Shown piece after piece: positions 17,606 to 26,227 of a DNA stretch of 48,169 nucleotides. Each line of letters starts with the position of its first letter. The first letter of the stretch is position 1. The notes beneath the pieces were generated by a model. It was not told where the DNA came from and made no database searches. It saw only the letters and a program-made list of their open reading frames with translations. The position numbers and the translations under genes are program-made. This DNA comes from Desulfurivibrio sp. (GTDB lineage: Bacteria > Desulfobacterota > Desulfobulbia > Desulfobulbales > SURF-16). The DNA lies in NCBI GenBank assembly GCA_003605035.1, contig QZKJ01000041.1, positions 1-48,169 of the forward strand, read 5' to 3'.

Positions 17606-18589
17606 TTACAGCGAGGCGGTCACCTGCTCGACATCCGCAACCAGTTCATCAACGGTATCGTACCAGACGCTGGCCCCCTGGGAAAAATGCATGAAGATAT
17701 TGTTCATGGCATCCGGGATATAGGGGAAGAGCTTTTGGAGATTGACCACCCGGTTTCTGGAGAGCAGGGAAAGATCATCCGGGACAATGGTGTCCAGCAC
17801 CTTCTGGCCAAGCCCGGGATCGTCAACGATTTTCTTGGGCGGATAATTGCCCCTGGCGACCAGATACATCAGCAGGTTGCCCAGTTCCAGGAGATCCAGG
17901 GCAAAGGGCCGCTCCGGCAGGTAGAATTCATAGTCAAAATCAATCCAGCGGAAGGTGCCGGTATCATACTCCACCAGGATGTGGTCCCGGCGGATATCGC
18001 CGTGGCGGAAGCCGGCCTGGTGCAGAAAGCTGATGGCCCTGGCGCACTCCAGATATTCCTTGAGGATGGCGGGCAGATAGGCGGTGAAATACTCCTGGTG
18101 GGAACAGTCATGGCGATAGATATGCTTATCCAGCCGGCGGCCGCTGATGATGTCCAGGATGCGCACCAGGTTGCCCGCCTCATCCTCCACCGCCTTGCCC
18201 TTCATGAAGCGGGGATGGTCCTCGGTCAGCTCCAGGATGCGCGCCTCCTTTTCCGGGCTGCGGTAACAGGGGATGGTGAAGCTGCCCACGGAAACGGAAA
18301 AGACCTCATGGAAGACCAGCTTGAGGATATGCGACACCCCGCTCTCCAGATCAACGACCTTCGGCACCCATTGCTTGGGCTGGTCATCCACCCCGAAACG
18401 TCCCTCCACCGTATGGCCGGTAACCACGAAATAGCGGTTGTCGGCCACAATGACATCGCCGTAGTCAATGGAGGTAAAGTTGGAGGTATCACCAAAAACC
18501 TTGGGCTGACGCCGGATGGAGCTGCAGACCGGATGCGCCTTGTAGAGTGCGACGATATGCTGGGGGATATCATTGAGGGTTTTCGTCAT
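17606..18589 (-). CDS. Protein-kinase-fold protein
   Basis: 327 residues from the ATG at 18589; a TTG six codons upstream is less likely. The C-lobe motifs of the protein kinase superfamily are clear: FRHGDIRRDHILVEY corresponds to the HRD catalytic loop (HGD, with Asp and the following Asn replaced by His), and WIDFDYEF corresponds to DFG (here DFD). EDEAGNLVRILDIISGRRL fits the hinge region. Such short kinases include lipopolysaccharide-type and aminoglycoside-type kinases; substrate unknown. The N-terminal glycine-rich loop is not obvious. It is followed upstream by a universal stress protein in the same direction (24-base gap), suggesting a stress-response operon. Confidence 0.8.
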   Translation of the reverse strand: MTKTLNDIPQHIVALYKAHPVCSSIRRQPKVFGDTSNFTSIDYGDVIVADNRYFVVTGHTVEGRFGVDDQPKQWVPKVVDLESGVSHILKLVFHEVFSVSVGSFTIPCYRSPEKEARILELTEDHPRFMKGKAVEDEAGNLVRILDIISGRRLDKHIYRHDCSHQEYFTAYLPAILKEYLECARAISFLHQAGFRHGDIRRDHILVEYDTGTFRWIDFDYEFYLPERPFALDLLELGNLLMYLVARGNYPPKKIVDDPGLGQKVLDTIVPDDLSLLSRNRVVNLQKLFPYIPDAMNNIFMHFSQGASVWYDTVDELVADVEQVTASL

Positions 18590-18613
18590 TGACGTACCGG
18601 CAAACAAAGGGAA

Positions 18614-19069
18614 TCAGGAAACAACCCAGACGGTGAAATCATGGCATTCCCTGATCACCGCGTTGGAAACACTGCCGAACAGAAACTCCTCCGCCTTGGA
18701 AATGCCCCGCTTGCCCAGCACCACCGTGCCGAAATCCCCCTCTTTCTGCACCTGCAGGATGGATTTGCTGAAGGTCTTGCCGGTGGCCATCAGACAGATG
18801 GTGCTAATCCTCGATTCCCCAATGGCATGACCTGCCAGCACCTGGCCGGCCCGGTTGAAAACCTGCCGGGCCGCGGCCTCCTTTTCCTCCCGGTATTCCT
18901 GCAGGGTGTGCTTCTCGGTAAAATAATACGGCGGGGGTTCGGGGTAAACGTGCAGCAGGCAGATTGCCGCCTTGTCAATGCCGCCGACCACCTCGCCCAC
19001 ATAATGCAGAACCCGCTCGGAAAGGCTGCTGTCATCCACTGCCACCAGAATTTTATGCCAGTCTGCCAT
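18614..19069 (-). CDS. Universal stress protein (UspA family)
   Basis: 151 residues. It starts HKILVAVDDSSLSERVLHYV and continues with ICLLHVYPEPP; the ending GTVVLGKRGISKAEEFLFGSVS-NAVIRE follows the UspA nucleotide-binding pattern (G-x2-G-x9-G-S/T) in modified form, so ATP binding is possible. Usp proteins act in the cytoplasm under stress or growth arrest. It lies between the kinase-like gene and the ketopantoate-reductase-like gene on the same strand with gaps of 18 to 24 bases. Confidence 0.92.
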   Translation of the reverse strand: MADWHKILVAVDDSSLSERVLHYVGEVVGGIDKAAICLLHVYPEPPPYYFTEKHTLQEYREEKEAAARQVFNRAGQVLAGHAIGESRISTICLMATGKTFSKSILQVQKEGDFGTVVLGKRGISKAEEFLFGSVSNAVIRECHDFTVWVVS

Positions 19070-19087
19070 CGCTTCACCCAGTTTTTT

Positions 19088-20044
19088 TCAGAATCTCTCT
19101 TCCTTTTCTTCCAGCATGCCGTAGCTTTTTTCCACACTTTTGATCAGTTCAAACATGGTCAGATGGGTGCAGGCATCGACCCCGTTTCTTCTGCCATAGC
19201 GGTAGAGGATGCCGTTCAAGGCGTCAACCTCGGTTTTCCGGCGATTGATGATGTCCTGCAGCATGGGGGAAATATGATTAAAGGTACGACGGCAGGAGGC
19301 CATCAGCATCTCGTAGAGATCGGTTGCGCCGAGCACCACCCCGCAGGCATCGGCGATTTCCTCGCCTTCGTCAATCAGCCTTTTGAGCAGGGAAACCGAT
19401 TCCATGCATTCGATGAGGTGGCCGTTGCGCTCACGCACCACCGCGGAGACGGAATTGATGGCGGCGTGGACGATCACCTTGCACCACAGCCGGCTCATGA
19501 TGTCGTGCACCGGCTCGGTTTCAATGGCGCATTTATTCAGCATGTCGCTGATTTTCAGCAGCCGCGCACTCAAGGCGCCGTCGTGCTCGCCGATCTTGGT
19601 CTTGCCGATGCCGTCATTAACCACCAGACCGGGACCGAAGGCGGTGGCCGCCATATTGGTGAAACCGGTGATGATATTGCTGCGGTCAACCACCCTTTCC
19701 AGCACTTCAATATGACCAAGACCATTGAGCAGGCAGACCACCGGCGCGGCCTCGCTGACCAGGTGGGAGACACCCAGGGCAGCCTCATAAAGATGATAGG
19801 ATTTGACCGTCATCAGCACCAGGTCGCACCCCTGGATATCACGGCCGCTCGCCACGGCCCGGGCCGGGAAATAGGTGATCTCCTCCGGTCCCGTATCATG
19901 GCCGGTGACGCCGACCCCCTTGGCGTTGATGGCCGCGACCACCTCCCGGTCCAGTTCCACGAAATGGACATCCTCGCCGCCCTGGGCGAGCAATGCCCCG
20001 AACAGCCTCCCCAAGGCCCCTGCTCCGACTATGACGATTTTCAT
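19088..20044 (-). CDS. 2-dehydropantoate 2-reductase (ketopantoate reductase) family
   Basis: 318 residues. The N-terminus MKIVIVGAGALGRLFGALLAQGG is the Rossmann NADPH loop; CDLVLMTVKSYH and VCLLNGLGHIE match the family, and the C-terminal helical domain holds KVIVHAAINSVSAV (with the catalytic Lys region) and MLQDIINRRKTEVDALNG. PanE makes pantoate for coenzyme A; many paralogues act on other 2-keto acids, so panE is not assigned. First gene of a likely KPR-Usp-kinase transcription unit. Confidence 0.9.
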   Translation of the reverse strand: MKIVIVGAGALGRLFGALLAQGGEDVHFVELDREVVAAINAKGVGVTGHDTGPEEITYFPARAVASGRDIQGCDLVLMTVKSYHLYEAALGVSHLVSEAAPVVCLLNGLGHIEVLERVVDRSNIITGFTNMAATAFGPGLVVNDGIGKTKIGEHDGALSARLLKISDMLNKCAIETEPVHDIMSRLWCKVIVHAAINSVSAVVRERNGHLIECMESVSLLKRLIDEGEEIADACGVVLGATDLYEMLMASCRRTFNHISPMLQDIINRRKTEVDALNGILYRYGRRNGVDACTHLTMFELIKSVEKSYGMLEEKEERF

Positions 20045-20459
20045 GGCAATACCTGGTTACGCGAAGTCATGCAATTACGGTTTTCCATCTTTTCCCCGCA
20101 TTCTACTGAGCGCATATCACCATACCAGGCAGCACCTGTCAAATAAAAATAAGCGCACCCATCCTGTCGCGGCAATTAACCGCAGACGGGACAGGCGACC
20201 CCTGACGGCGGACTGAGGCGGAGGCGCCCGGGCTTTGCATTTTCCAGCTGTATTGAAATAGCTGTCAGAATTCCGCTTTCCCAACCCGAGTTACGGAAAA
20301 ATGGACCGGAAACAAGTTCAAGGCGAGTCGAGAATGCGGCCAGAGGATGGCTAAACAAGAGGGGGTGAGAATGGCGACAAGGGAGTGAACCGAGGAAGAG
20401 AAGGGGCGGCTGCATGCAGCGGGAAAGTTCATCGCAGCCAATGGGCGGTTCCAGCGGCT
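20045..20459. other. 415-base gene-free region
   Basis: No supported gene. A short inverted repeat CAGCT/AGCTG (20245-20249, 20260-20264) and a C/G-rich stretch near 20170-20230 are the only structure seen. A 79-codon minus-strand frame here has no ribosome-binding site and Arg/Pro-rich shadow-like composition, so it is not called. Confidence 0.5.
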
Positions 20460-20870
20460 CTACTCCTTATTCTCCATTTCCCGCAGCTCTTTTTCATATC
20501 TGGCCAGCAACTCCCGGTCATTGGTGACATATATGGAGTCCCTGTGCTGCGACCATAATTCAAACTTGCGGTCCGAATAGCCGCTTTCTATCCTTGCTGT
20601 CAGCTTGTCGATCTGATAACGCAGATAATCCTCCCGGACAAACGGCTCATCAGCCGCAAGCTCCTCGGCCGCAAGCTCCCCGGCATCAATGTCTTTGGCG
20701 GCAATATCCCCCTCCCCGGCGACAATATCCCCGGCAGTGCTGTCGAAATCATCGGCAAAGGGTTTGGTTGCTTCCGCAGCCGCGATCCGGGAATTTCGAG
20801 CCCCGGCCAGTGACCTTGCCTTTGTTTCAGCCTCTCGACTCTCAGAAAAGGAAGTTTCTCTGGTGTGCAT
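20460..20870 (-). CDS. Hypothetical acidic protein
   Basis: 136 residues, no family recognised. The middle (residues 40-80) is Ala/Glu/Asp-rich with repeated GDI, GE and AAE units, and the C-terminal 55 residues look like a charged helix (YLRYQIDKLTARIESGY and following). AAGGG before the ATG supports the start. No signal peptide; probably cytoplasmic. It lies 193 bases downstream of the coiled-coil gene on the same strand and might be the end of the secretion-locus operon. Confidence 0.6.
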   Translation of the reverse strand: MHTRETSFSESREAETKARSLAGARNSRIAAAEATKPFADDFDSTAGDIVAGEGDIAAKDIDAGELAAEELAADEPFVREDYLRYQIDKLTARIESGYSDRKFELWSQHRDSIYVTNDRELLARYEKELREMENKE

Positions 20871-21063
20871 AGTGCCCTTCTCCTCTTTTTTGTGATGCGC
20901 CTTGGCCGGCAGAAAGAGATTTTCCCGCCCTGAAGCTGCAGGATTTCGCTGCGCCTGGTATTCCGATGAATGCTTTGCCGGGGATCTTTGCCATCAGTAT
21001 GTCCGGGGCATCCAGCCCGGTCTGCCGCGCCGGCCCGGAATGCCTCCTGCATGCATGGATGAA

Positions 21064-21753
21064 TCAGAGGGCCTGCTTGTCGATCTTGTCCAGATATTCC
21101 TGCAGCAGTTTTTCCAGCTCAACCTTTTCGAACTGGGTCAGCGGCTCCCTGGCGGACAGGGAATCCAGGACATCCTTTTTCTCATATTTGTCCACCAGTT
21201 CCCGGGCCAGGTTTGCCAGACCCGCATTGCTGCCCCTGCAGCGGTTATGCTGCTGCACCTCCTGGCTTAATGAAGTGGTCAGTTTCTGGTTTTCCGCGCT
21301 CAGTGCGGCATTTTTTTCATCACGTTCGCGGATCTTGTCAACGCTTTCCTCGCGCAACTCCTCAAACCGCGTTTTCCACTCACCGATATTGGCTTTGAGT
21401 TTATCAACGGTGGCCAGCAGCTCATCCTGGCCCTGCGACGACTGTTTCCTGGCTTGCTCCAGCTGGACGGCAAACAGCTCTTTCTCCCGGGTCATCCCGT
21501 CAATGGCGGCCTCAGCAGCCCGCAACTCGCTTTCCAGCGCCGCTTTGGCCCGCATATAACTGCCGGCCAGAGCTTTCTCTTCAGCGATTTTTTTCTGCAG
21601 CAGTTTCTCCCGGCCCGCCAGCCTGTCCGCATCCTGCTGCAGCACGTCGCGCTGCCTGCTCAGGGTGTGCGCCGTATAGCCGAACCAGCCGCAGCCGCCG
21701 GCAGCAACGGCCAGCAACAGCAGCAGGATTTTCGTCAAAATAGAGCCTTTCAT
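21064..21753 (-). CDS. Membrane-anchored coiled-coil protein
   Basis: 229 residues. One N-terminal membrane segment (ILLLLLAVAAGGCGWFGY, about residues 8-26), then a long coiled coil over residues 30-175 rich in Glu, Lys, Gln and Ala, and a short helical C-terminus. It is likely anchored in the inner membrane with a periplasmic rod. It begins 20 bases after the porin gene and is the last closely spaced member of the TpsB-TpsA-ExbBD locus. It could bridge inner and outer membrane components, but this is speculation from position and shape. Confidence 0.75.
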   Translation of the reverse strand: MKGSILTKILLLLLAVAAGGCGWFGYTAHTLSRQRDVLQQDADRLAGREKLLQKKIAEEKALAGSYMRAKAALESELRAAEAAIDGMTREKELFAVQLEQARKQSSQGQDELLATVDKLKANIGEWKTRFEELREESVDKIRERDEKNAALSAENQKLTTSLSQEVQQHNRCRGSNAGLANLARELVDKYEKKDVLDSLSAREPLTQFEKVELEKLLQEYLDKIDKQAL

Positions 21754-21773
21754 CGCACCGTCCTCCTCTGCCG

Positions 21774-23312
21774 CTAATACTTGACATTGAGATCAATCTG
21801 CAGGGTATCCACGCTGAACTGGGGTCCCTCGATTTCATCACTGCTCAGCCAGCGCAGGTCAAGCCAGACATTTTTCGCCAGGCCGAGGGAACCGCCGAGA
21901 ATCCACCCCTCGGCATTGGTGCCGCCCAGGTGGAAATCGGAATCGGTGAAGGCGTCAAGCACGGCATCCGCCTCCAGATACTTGTATTTGAGGGAAGCCA
22001 GCCACTGCCACCTCTCCGTTATCTTCGGATAGCCGACACTGAGCCCAACCAGGTAGCCCTCATCCTCTTCCACATCCCCCAGCCTGTAAGTATCATGGCC
22101 AAAAATTCTCTCCGCCACCTCATCCTCGTCATAGCCGATGTTCTTCACGAAATCACCGGTCAGCATGATATGCACGGGATCGAAAAATTCGACGTCAAAG
22201 GTGCCGGTGACATTAAGCTCCTGAAAATCCGAGGCCAGCCCAAGTACGGTGTTCTGCGGATCGAGATAAAACAGGGTGTTGCCTTTCTGCAGATACTGCG
22301 GGGCGGTGTAGCCGGTCAGCGGCGCGCCTTGTGCGGTGTCGGCTTTGCCGACCAGGTTGTCATAGTCATAGTAAGCCACGGCAAGCTTGAACCGGTAACC
22401 CTCCATGAAGCGGGTATCAATGCCGGCCTGGGCGCCATACAGGTACTTGTCTTCCGTGGTTTCGGCGAATTCATCAATCCCGAAGGCGCCCAGGGTCAGG
22501 AAAGCGCTCAGCTTATCGTTGAACTCATGGGCGTATGATGCTGCCAGCCCCTCAAAATTGAGATCGCTGTCCCAGACGAGATCCGTGGCAAACCAGGGAT
22601 TGGGGATACGGCCGCCCCAGGCCGTTATTTCCTTGTTTGGCTGCCACTGGACATAGGCCTGGTCAAAGACCACGCTGTCCTTGTTCATGTAATCGCCCAG
22701 GGTGTCGTTGGTGGAAACCGGGTCTTCCTCGTTGCCGGTGGATAAGCGGACCACGGCCTTGACCTGGTCATTGACCTGGGCCTCGGCGGCAACCCTGACC
22801 CTGACCCGGCCCCGCTGCCGTTCCGTCTGGGGATAGACCACCTGGTCAGGCAGCTCTGAGGGATCAAGAAAATTGGCGTTCTGCTCCTCAAAGTAATCAC
22901 CCTGGTAACGGAGCCGCATATCCCCGCCGAAACGGATCCGCTTGGCCCAGTGGCTTGCCTCGGCCGTCTCCTTTTCCTTGAATTTTTCATTGATGTCCTT
23001 GGCGACCCGGCCTTCCACATACGGGCTGACCCGCTGGGCGACCTCGGAGGTGATCGTATCGACGAGCTGTTTCTTTTCCTCCTCCGACTGATACAGCTTC
23101 GCCTCCTGCGGGGCCGGCTGGCCCTGATTGCGGTAGCGGGCAATGAATCTGTCCGCCTCCTCCTGATTGATGATGCCCTTCTCATTGAGGATCTCAATCA
23201 GCGCCACGATACTGTCAAACGACTGCTCCGGGGTCTGACCGTAGACAGCGGCGGAGTTCAGCAGCAGCGCCGACAAGGCGGCGCAGGCCAGATATTTTCT
23301 GTTGATCATCAT
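21774..23312 (-). CDS. Putative outer-membrane porin
   Basis: 512 residues with a signal peptide (cleavage after about residue 25, AAVYGQ). Residues 30-75 are a helical N-terminal segment (LIEILNEKGIINQEEADRFIARY) typical of a family of putative porins, and the rest alternates as a beta barrel (RIRFGGDMRLRYQGDYFEEQ near residue 145, ending LQIDLNVKY with terminal aromatic Tyr). It should sit in the outer membrane. It follows the TonB-like gene by 28 bases, so it is a plausible partner or client of the ExbB-ExbD-TonB set rather than a general porin. Confidence 0.85.
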   Translation of the reverse strand: MMINRKYLACAALSALLLNSAAVYGQTPEQSFDSIVALIEILNEKGIINQEEADRFIARYRNQGQPAPQEAKLYQSEEEKKQLVDTITSEVAQRVSPYVEGRVAKDINEKFKEKETAEASHWAKRIRFGGDMRLRYQGDYFEEQNANFLDPSELPDQVVYPQTERQRGRVRVRVAAEAQVNDQVKAVVRLSTGNEEDPVSTNDTLGDYMNKDSVVFDQAYVQWQPNKEITAWGGRIPNPWFATDLVWDSDLNFEGLAASYAHEFNDKLSAFLTLGAFGIDEFAETTEDKYLYGAQAGIDTRFMEGYRFKLAVAYYDYDNLVGKADTAQGAPLTGYTAPQYLQKGNTLFYLDPQNTVLGLASDFQELNVTGTFDVEFFDPVHIMLTGDFVKNIGYDEDEVAERIFGHDTYRLGDVEEDEGYLVGLSVGYPKITERWQWLASLKYKYLEADAVLDAFTDSDFHLGGTNAEGWILGGSLGLAKNVWLDLRWLSSDEIEGPQFSVDTLQIDLNVKY

Positions 23313-23340
23313 TTATTCTCCCATCTCCCGCACGGGCATT

Positions 23341-24015
23341 TCATCCCTGTGATGATATTCTGAGTTTGATAATTTTCGGCATGTCACTCGGCGGCGGTTC
23401 CTTCACCGCCGCTTTTTCCAGTATCTGCGCCACCGCCCTGTCCATCTCCGAATTACCCGACGAACCCTCGATTTTAAACGCATCGACCTTACCCTGTTCA
23501 TCCAGTTGAATCTTGACTACGGTCTGCAGCTCCCCTTTGGGGATGCCGCCATGCTCCTCCAGATACCGGCGCACCAGCTCCTCCAGCTCCTGCCGGACGA
23601 TCCCGGTGTACCAGGCGTATTTCCGCAGCAGACTTTCCCTGCCGCCGTTGCCGCCGATCAATGACCGCCCCCCCTTTCTGGCGGCCAGGCCGAAGCCATC
23701 GCTGCCCGTTCCGCCCTCGGCGTCAAGCCCCAGCAGCTCACCGGGCGGCGGCGCATCAGGCTCATCCGCCACATCTTCCCGGGGCGCTTCCTCAGGTACC
23801 GGCTCTTCCATGACCTCCTCCGGTTCCGGCAGCTGCTCCTGCATCTCGGGTGGCGGGGGAGGCGGGGGAGGCTTGACCAGGGTCACCATCTGCACCTGCC
23901 GCTTGCGCGCCTCCGGCTTGTCCTTCAGCATGAAAACGATGCCGGAGATGACGACGACAAGCAGTACCGCCGCAACCCCGCCGATGATGAGGGTGAGCGC
24001 TTTGTGCTGTTTCAT
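23341..24015 (-). CDS. TonB-like energy transducer
   Basis: 224 residues. One N-terminal membrane helix (residues 8-30), then a Pro-rich periplasmic spacer (a run of eight prolines, then Glu/Pro repeats) and a C-terminal domain with GSSGNSEMDRAVAQIL, which recalls the SSG...LD..A core of TonB. The typical YP at the domain start is absent and about 40 residues (ELLGLDAEGGTGSDGFG and following) resemble the linker of AgmX/TonB-type proteins. It would transmit energy from ExbB/ExbD to the envelope. Its ATG overlaps the exbD stop by one base (TAATG), evidence of coupled translation. Confidence 0.85.
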   Translation of the reverse strand: MKQHKALTLIIGGVAAVLLVVVISGIVFMLKDKPEARKRQVQMVTLVKPPPPPPPPEMQEQLPEPEEVMEEPVPEEAPREDVADEPDAPPPGELLGLDAEGGTGSDGFGLAARKGGRSLIGGNGGRESLLRKYAWYTGIVRQELEELVRRYLEEHGGIPKGELQTVVKIQLDEQGKVDAFKIEGSSGNSEMDRAVAQILEKAAVKEPPPSDMPKIIKLRISSQG

Positions 24016-24422
24016 TATTTCACTACCTTCTGGGTCACCAGCCCCAGCTGGCTGATCTCCAGTTCCTGCAGGAGATCAAGCACATCGATGACCTTCTGGT
24101 AATAGACCTGTTCATCGCCCTTGATGATCACCGGCAGCTCCGGATCAGCCGCCCGGTAAGTCCTGAGCATAGACTCCAGTTCTGCCATGGTGACCGGATA
24201 GGCGTCGAGATAGATCTGGCCGCTGGAATGGATGGTAATAGCCTTGGTCTTCGGTTTCTCCAGGGCCGGGGCGGTGCTGGCCTTGGGCAGATTCACCTTG
24301 ATGCCCTGCACCGCAGCGGTGATGGAGATGATGAAAACCACCAGCAGGGTCCAGGCCAGATCCAGCATGGAGGTGACGTTCAGCTCGTCATAGATCTTGC
24401 TGTCGTAGAGGTCTTTTTTCAT
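24015..24422 (-). CDS. exbD: Biopolymer transport protein ExbD
   Basis: 135 residues. Single N-terminal membrane helix with the essential Asp motif in TSMLDLAWTLLVVFIIS, then KVNLPKA and a periplasmic domain ending with the DLLQELEISQLGLV pattern. ExbD and ExbB form the proton-driven motor that powers TonB or related transducers. The start overlaps the stop of the exbB fusion gene by four bases (ATGA) and its stop overlaps the TonB-like start, so the three proteins are made together. Confidence 0.95.
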   Translation of the reverse strand: MKKDLYDSKIYDELNVTSMLDLAWTLLVVFIISITAAVQGIKVNLPKASTAPALEKPKTKAITIHSSGQIYLDAYPVTMAELESMLRTYRAADPELPVIIKGDEQVYYQKVIDVLDLLQELEISQLGLVTQKVVK

Positions 24423-26209
24423 GAATCCCTCTCCCCCCTGTGCTGCTCGACCTTGATGGCATACTCATCCAGAAAGATATTGAGATCAGCGGTGATCAGC
24501 TTGAGCTTGGTATTCAGGTAGTTGTAGCCGAACAGGGCCGGGATGGCGACGACCAGGCCGAAAACGGTGGTGGCGAGCGCCGAGGCGATGCCGGGGGCGA
24601 TGGCCATGATATTCGCCTCGCCTGCCTCGGCCATGGCGGCAAAGGTGTTCATGACACCCCAGACGGTGCCGAGCAGGCCGAGAAACGGCCCCCCGGAGAT
24701 GGCGATGGTCAGGGTGGCCAGCCAGGAGTTGAGCCTTTTGATTTCATGCAGGTAGCATTTTTCAATGGCGAACATGAAATTCTTCATGCAGTCCGCCTGA
24801 AATTTCCGGCCGCTTTCCCGGCCGCAGCCATGCTCATCCGGACTGGTCAAAATATCGTAACCGGCCTGGTAGATCCGGTACAGCGGCGAGCCTCCGAAAT
24901 TTTCCCCCTCACAGTCCATGATGGGCGCCTGGCGCGCCTGTCTGTCAAAGGTATGGCGGAAAAGGGAGTTGCCTTTTTCCATGCTGTAGAAGATAAACCC
25001 TTTACCGAGCATCACCACCCAGCTCAGCGCGGCAATCAGCACCAGAATGGCGATGATGATCCAGCCGTCAACGGTAATATTTCTGGCAATGGTTCCCAGA
25101 TAGATGATGGCCGCGGAGCTGCTTTTCTCTCCGGTCTCGGCCGCGCCGAACATGGCGATGGCCGCGTCCGGGGCCTGGCTTCTGGCGGACAGGGTCAGCC
25201 AGTCGGGCGACAGGGCGGTGCTGGAAAAGCGCACCTCATCCAGTTCGCCGGCAAAGGCGCCGGTGGGCGAGCCTCCGCCGATGATGAGATCGGCTGCCAG
25301 CTTCGGCAGTTCGTTTGGTAAAGTCGTGGTGGTGGTGGCCACCGCCGCGCCGTTGATCAGGACATGCAGTTCCCCGCCGGCCACCCCGCTCACCGCCACG
25401 TGGTTCCACTGGTCAAGCGCCAGTTCGCCCACCGGGTAGGAGGAAAATTTCCGGGTCTCGCCGCTGGTGAATTCCACCACAATCGCCGTCCCTTCAATGC
25501 CGACCTGCAGCATGCCGGCCTTATCCCTGCGGGTCAGCAGCGGCGCGCCGCTCTGGGGCCGGGTGATGCGCACCCAGACGGAGAAGGTGAAGCCCTGGTT
25601 GGTTTCCAGGGAAGGCGAGGCGGCCACGGTCAGCATATCCGTGGCGCCGTTTAAGCTGATGCCCTTGCCGATAATCGCCGGCAGACCCTGGCCGCCGGTA
25701 AAGGCGGCGGCATTGTTGTGAAAACCGGTGCTGTCTGCCGGCATGCCTTCGCTTTCGGCAAAATGCAGCACCAGGGCCTGGCCGCTGTCAAAACAGCCCG
25801 CCGGGTCAGAACCGTTCGCCGCTTCAGGGTTGCCGTAATAGAGGTACAGGCTGTTGCCGGTAGCGGGTATGACTTCCGGTATTTTCACCCAGACGATGGC
25901 CATCTCCTCCAGGCTGTCATAGCTCTCAATCTGGTATTTGAGCTGGGTGAGGTCATCACCGCCGACAAAACGCAGATCAGCCCCGTCCTGCCTGGCCCGG
26001 GTAAAATCGAAATTGCCGCTGTGCAGCCGGACCAGCAGCGGCACCCCGTCCACCGCCCCGGCAATTGACGCCCCGGATGCCGAGGTGTCCAGATTGATTT
26101 TTTTCCGGTATTTCCATTCCTCATTCCACCAGGCCTGGGCCTGGCCGGTCCAGACCAGCAGCAGCAGAACGGCTATCAGCCCCAACCAGCACCTCTTTGC
26201 TCTACACAT
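24419..26209 (-). CDS. DUF2341 + LamG-like lectin + ExbB/TolQ proton channel fusion
   Basis: 596 residues. Signal peptide 1-26; DUF2341-like domain about 27-135 (begins WWNEEWKYRKKINL); a concanavalin/LamG-like domain about 145-340 (GFTFSVWVRI, LDQWNHVAVSG, FAGELDEVRFSS); a membrane helix near 372-395 (GWIIIAILVLIAALSWVV); and an ExbB/TolQ core from about 470 (GGPFLGLLGTVWGVMNTFAAM, IAPGIASALATTVFGLVVAIPA). Normal ExbB lacks the extra periplasmic domains. The lectin-like part may sense or grip surface polysaccharide or the TpsA filament. It begins 18 bases after the tpsA stop and overlaps exbD. Confidence 0.9.
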   Translation of the reverse strand: MCRAKRCWLGLIAVLLLLVWTGQAQAWWNEEWKYRKKINLDTSASGASIAGAVDGVPLLVRLHSGNFDFTRARQDGADLRFVGGDDLTQLKYQIESYDSLEEMAIVWVKIPEVIPATGNSLYLYYGNPEAANGSDPAGCFDSGQALVLHFAESEGMPADSTGFHNNAAAFTGGQGLPAIIGKGISLNGATDMLTVAASPSLETNQGFTFSVWVRITRPQSGAPLLTRRDKAGMLQVGIEGTAIVVEFTSGETRKFSSYPVGELALDQWNHVAVSGVAGGELHVLINGAAVATTTTTLPNELPKLAADLIIGGGSPTGAFAGELDEVRFSSTALSPDWLTLSARSQAPDAAIAMFGAAETGEKSSSAAIIYLGTIARNITVDGWIIIAILVLIAALSWVVMLGKGFIFYSMEKGNSLFRHTFDRQARQAPIMDCEGENFGGSPLYRIYQAGYDILTSPDEHGCGRESGRKFQADCMKNFMFAIEKCYLHEIKRLNSWLATLTIAISGGPFLGLLGTVWGVMNTFAAMAEAGEANIMAIAPGIASALATTVFGLVVAIPALFGYNYLNTKLKLITADLNIFLDEYAIKVEQHRGERDS

Positions 26210-26227
26210 GCGTCGTTCCTTTTCGTA

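Noticed and set aside
20176-20415. 79-codon minus-strand frame
   Set aside because: No ribosome site, no family pattern and chance-like composition in a GC-rich gap.
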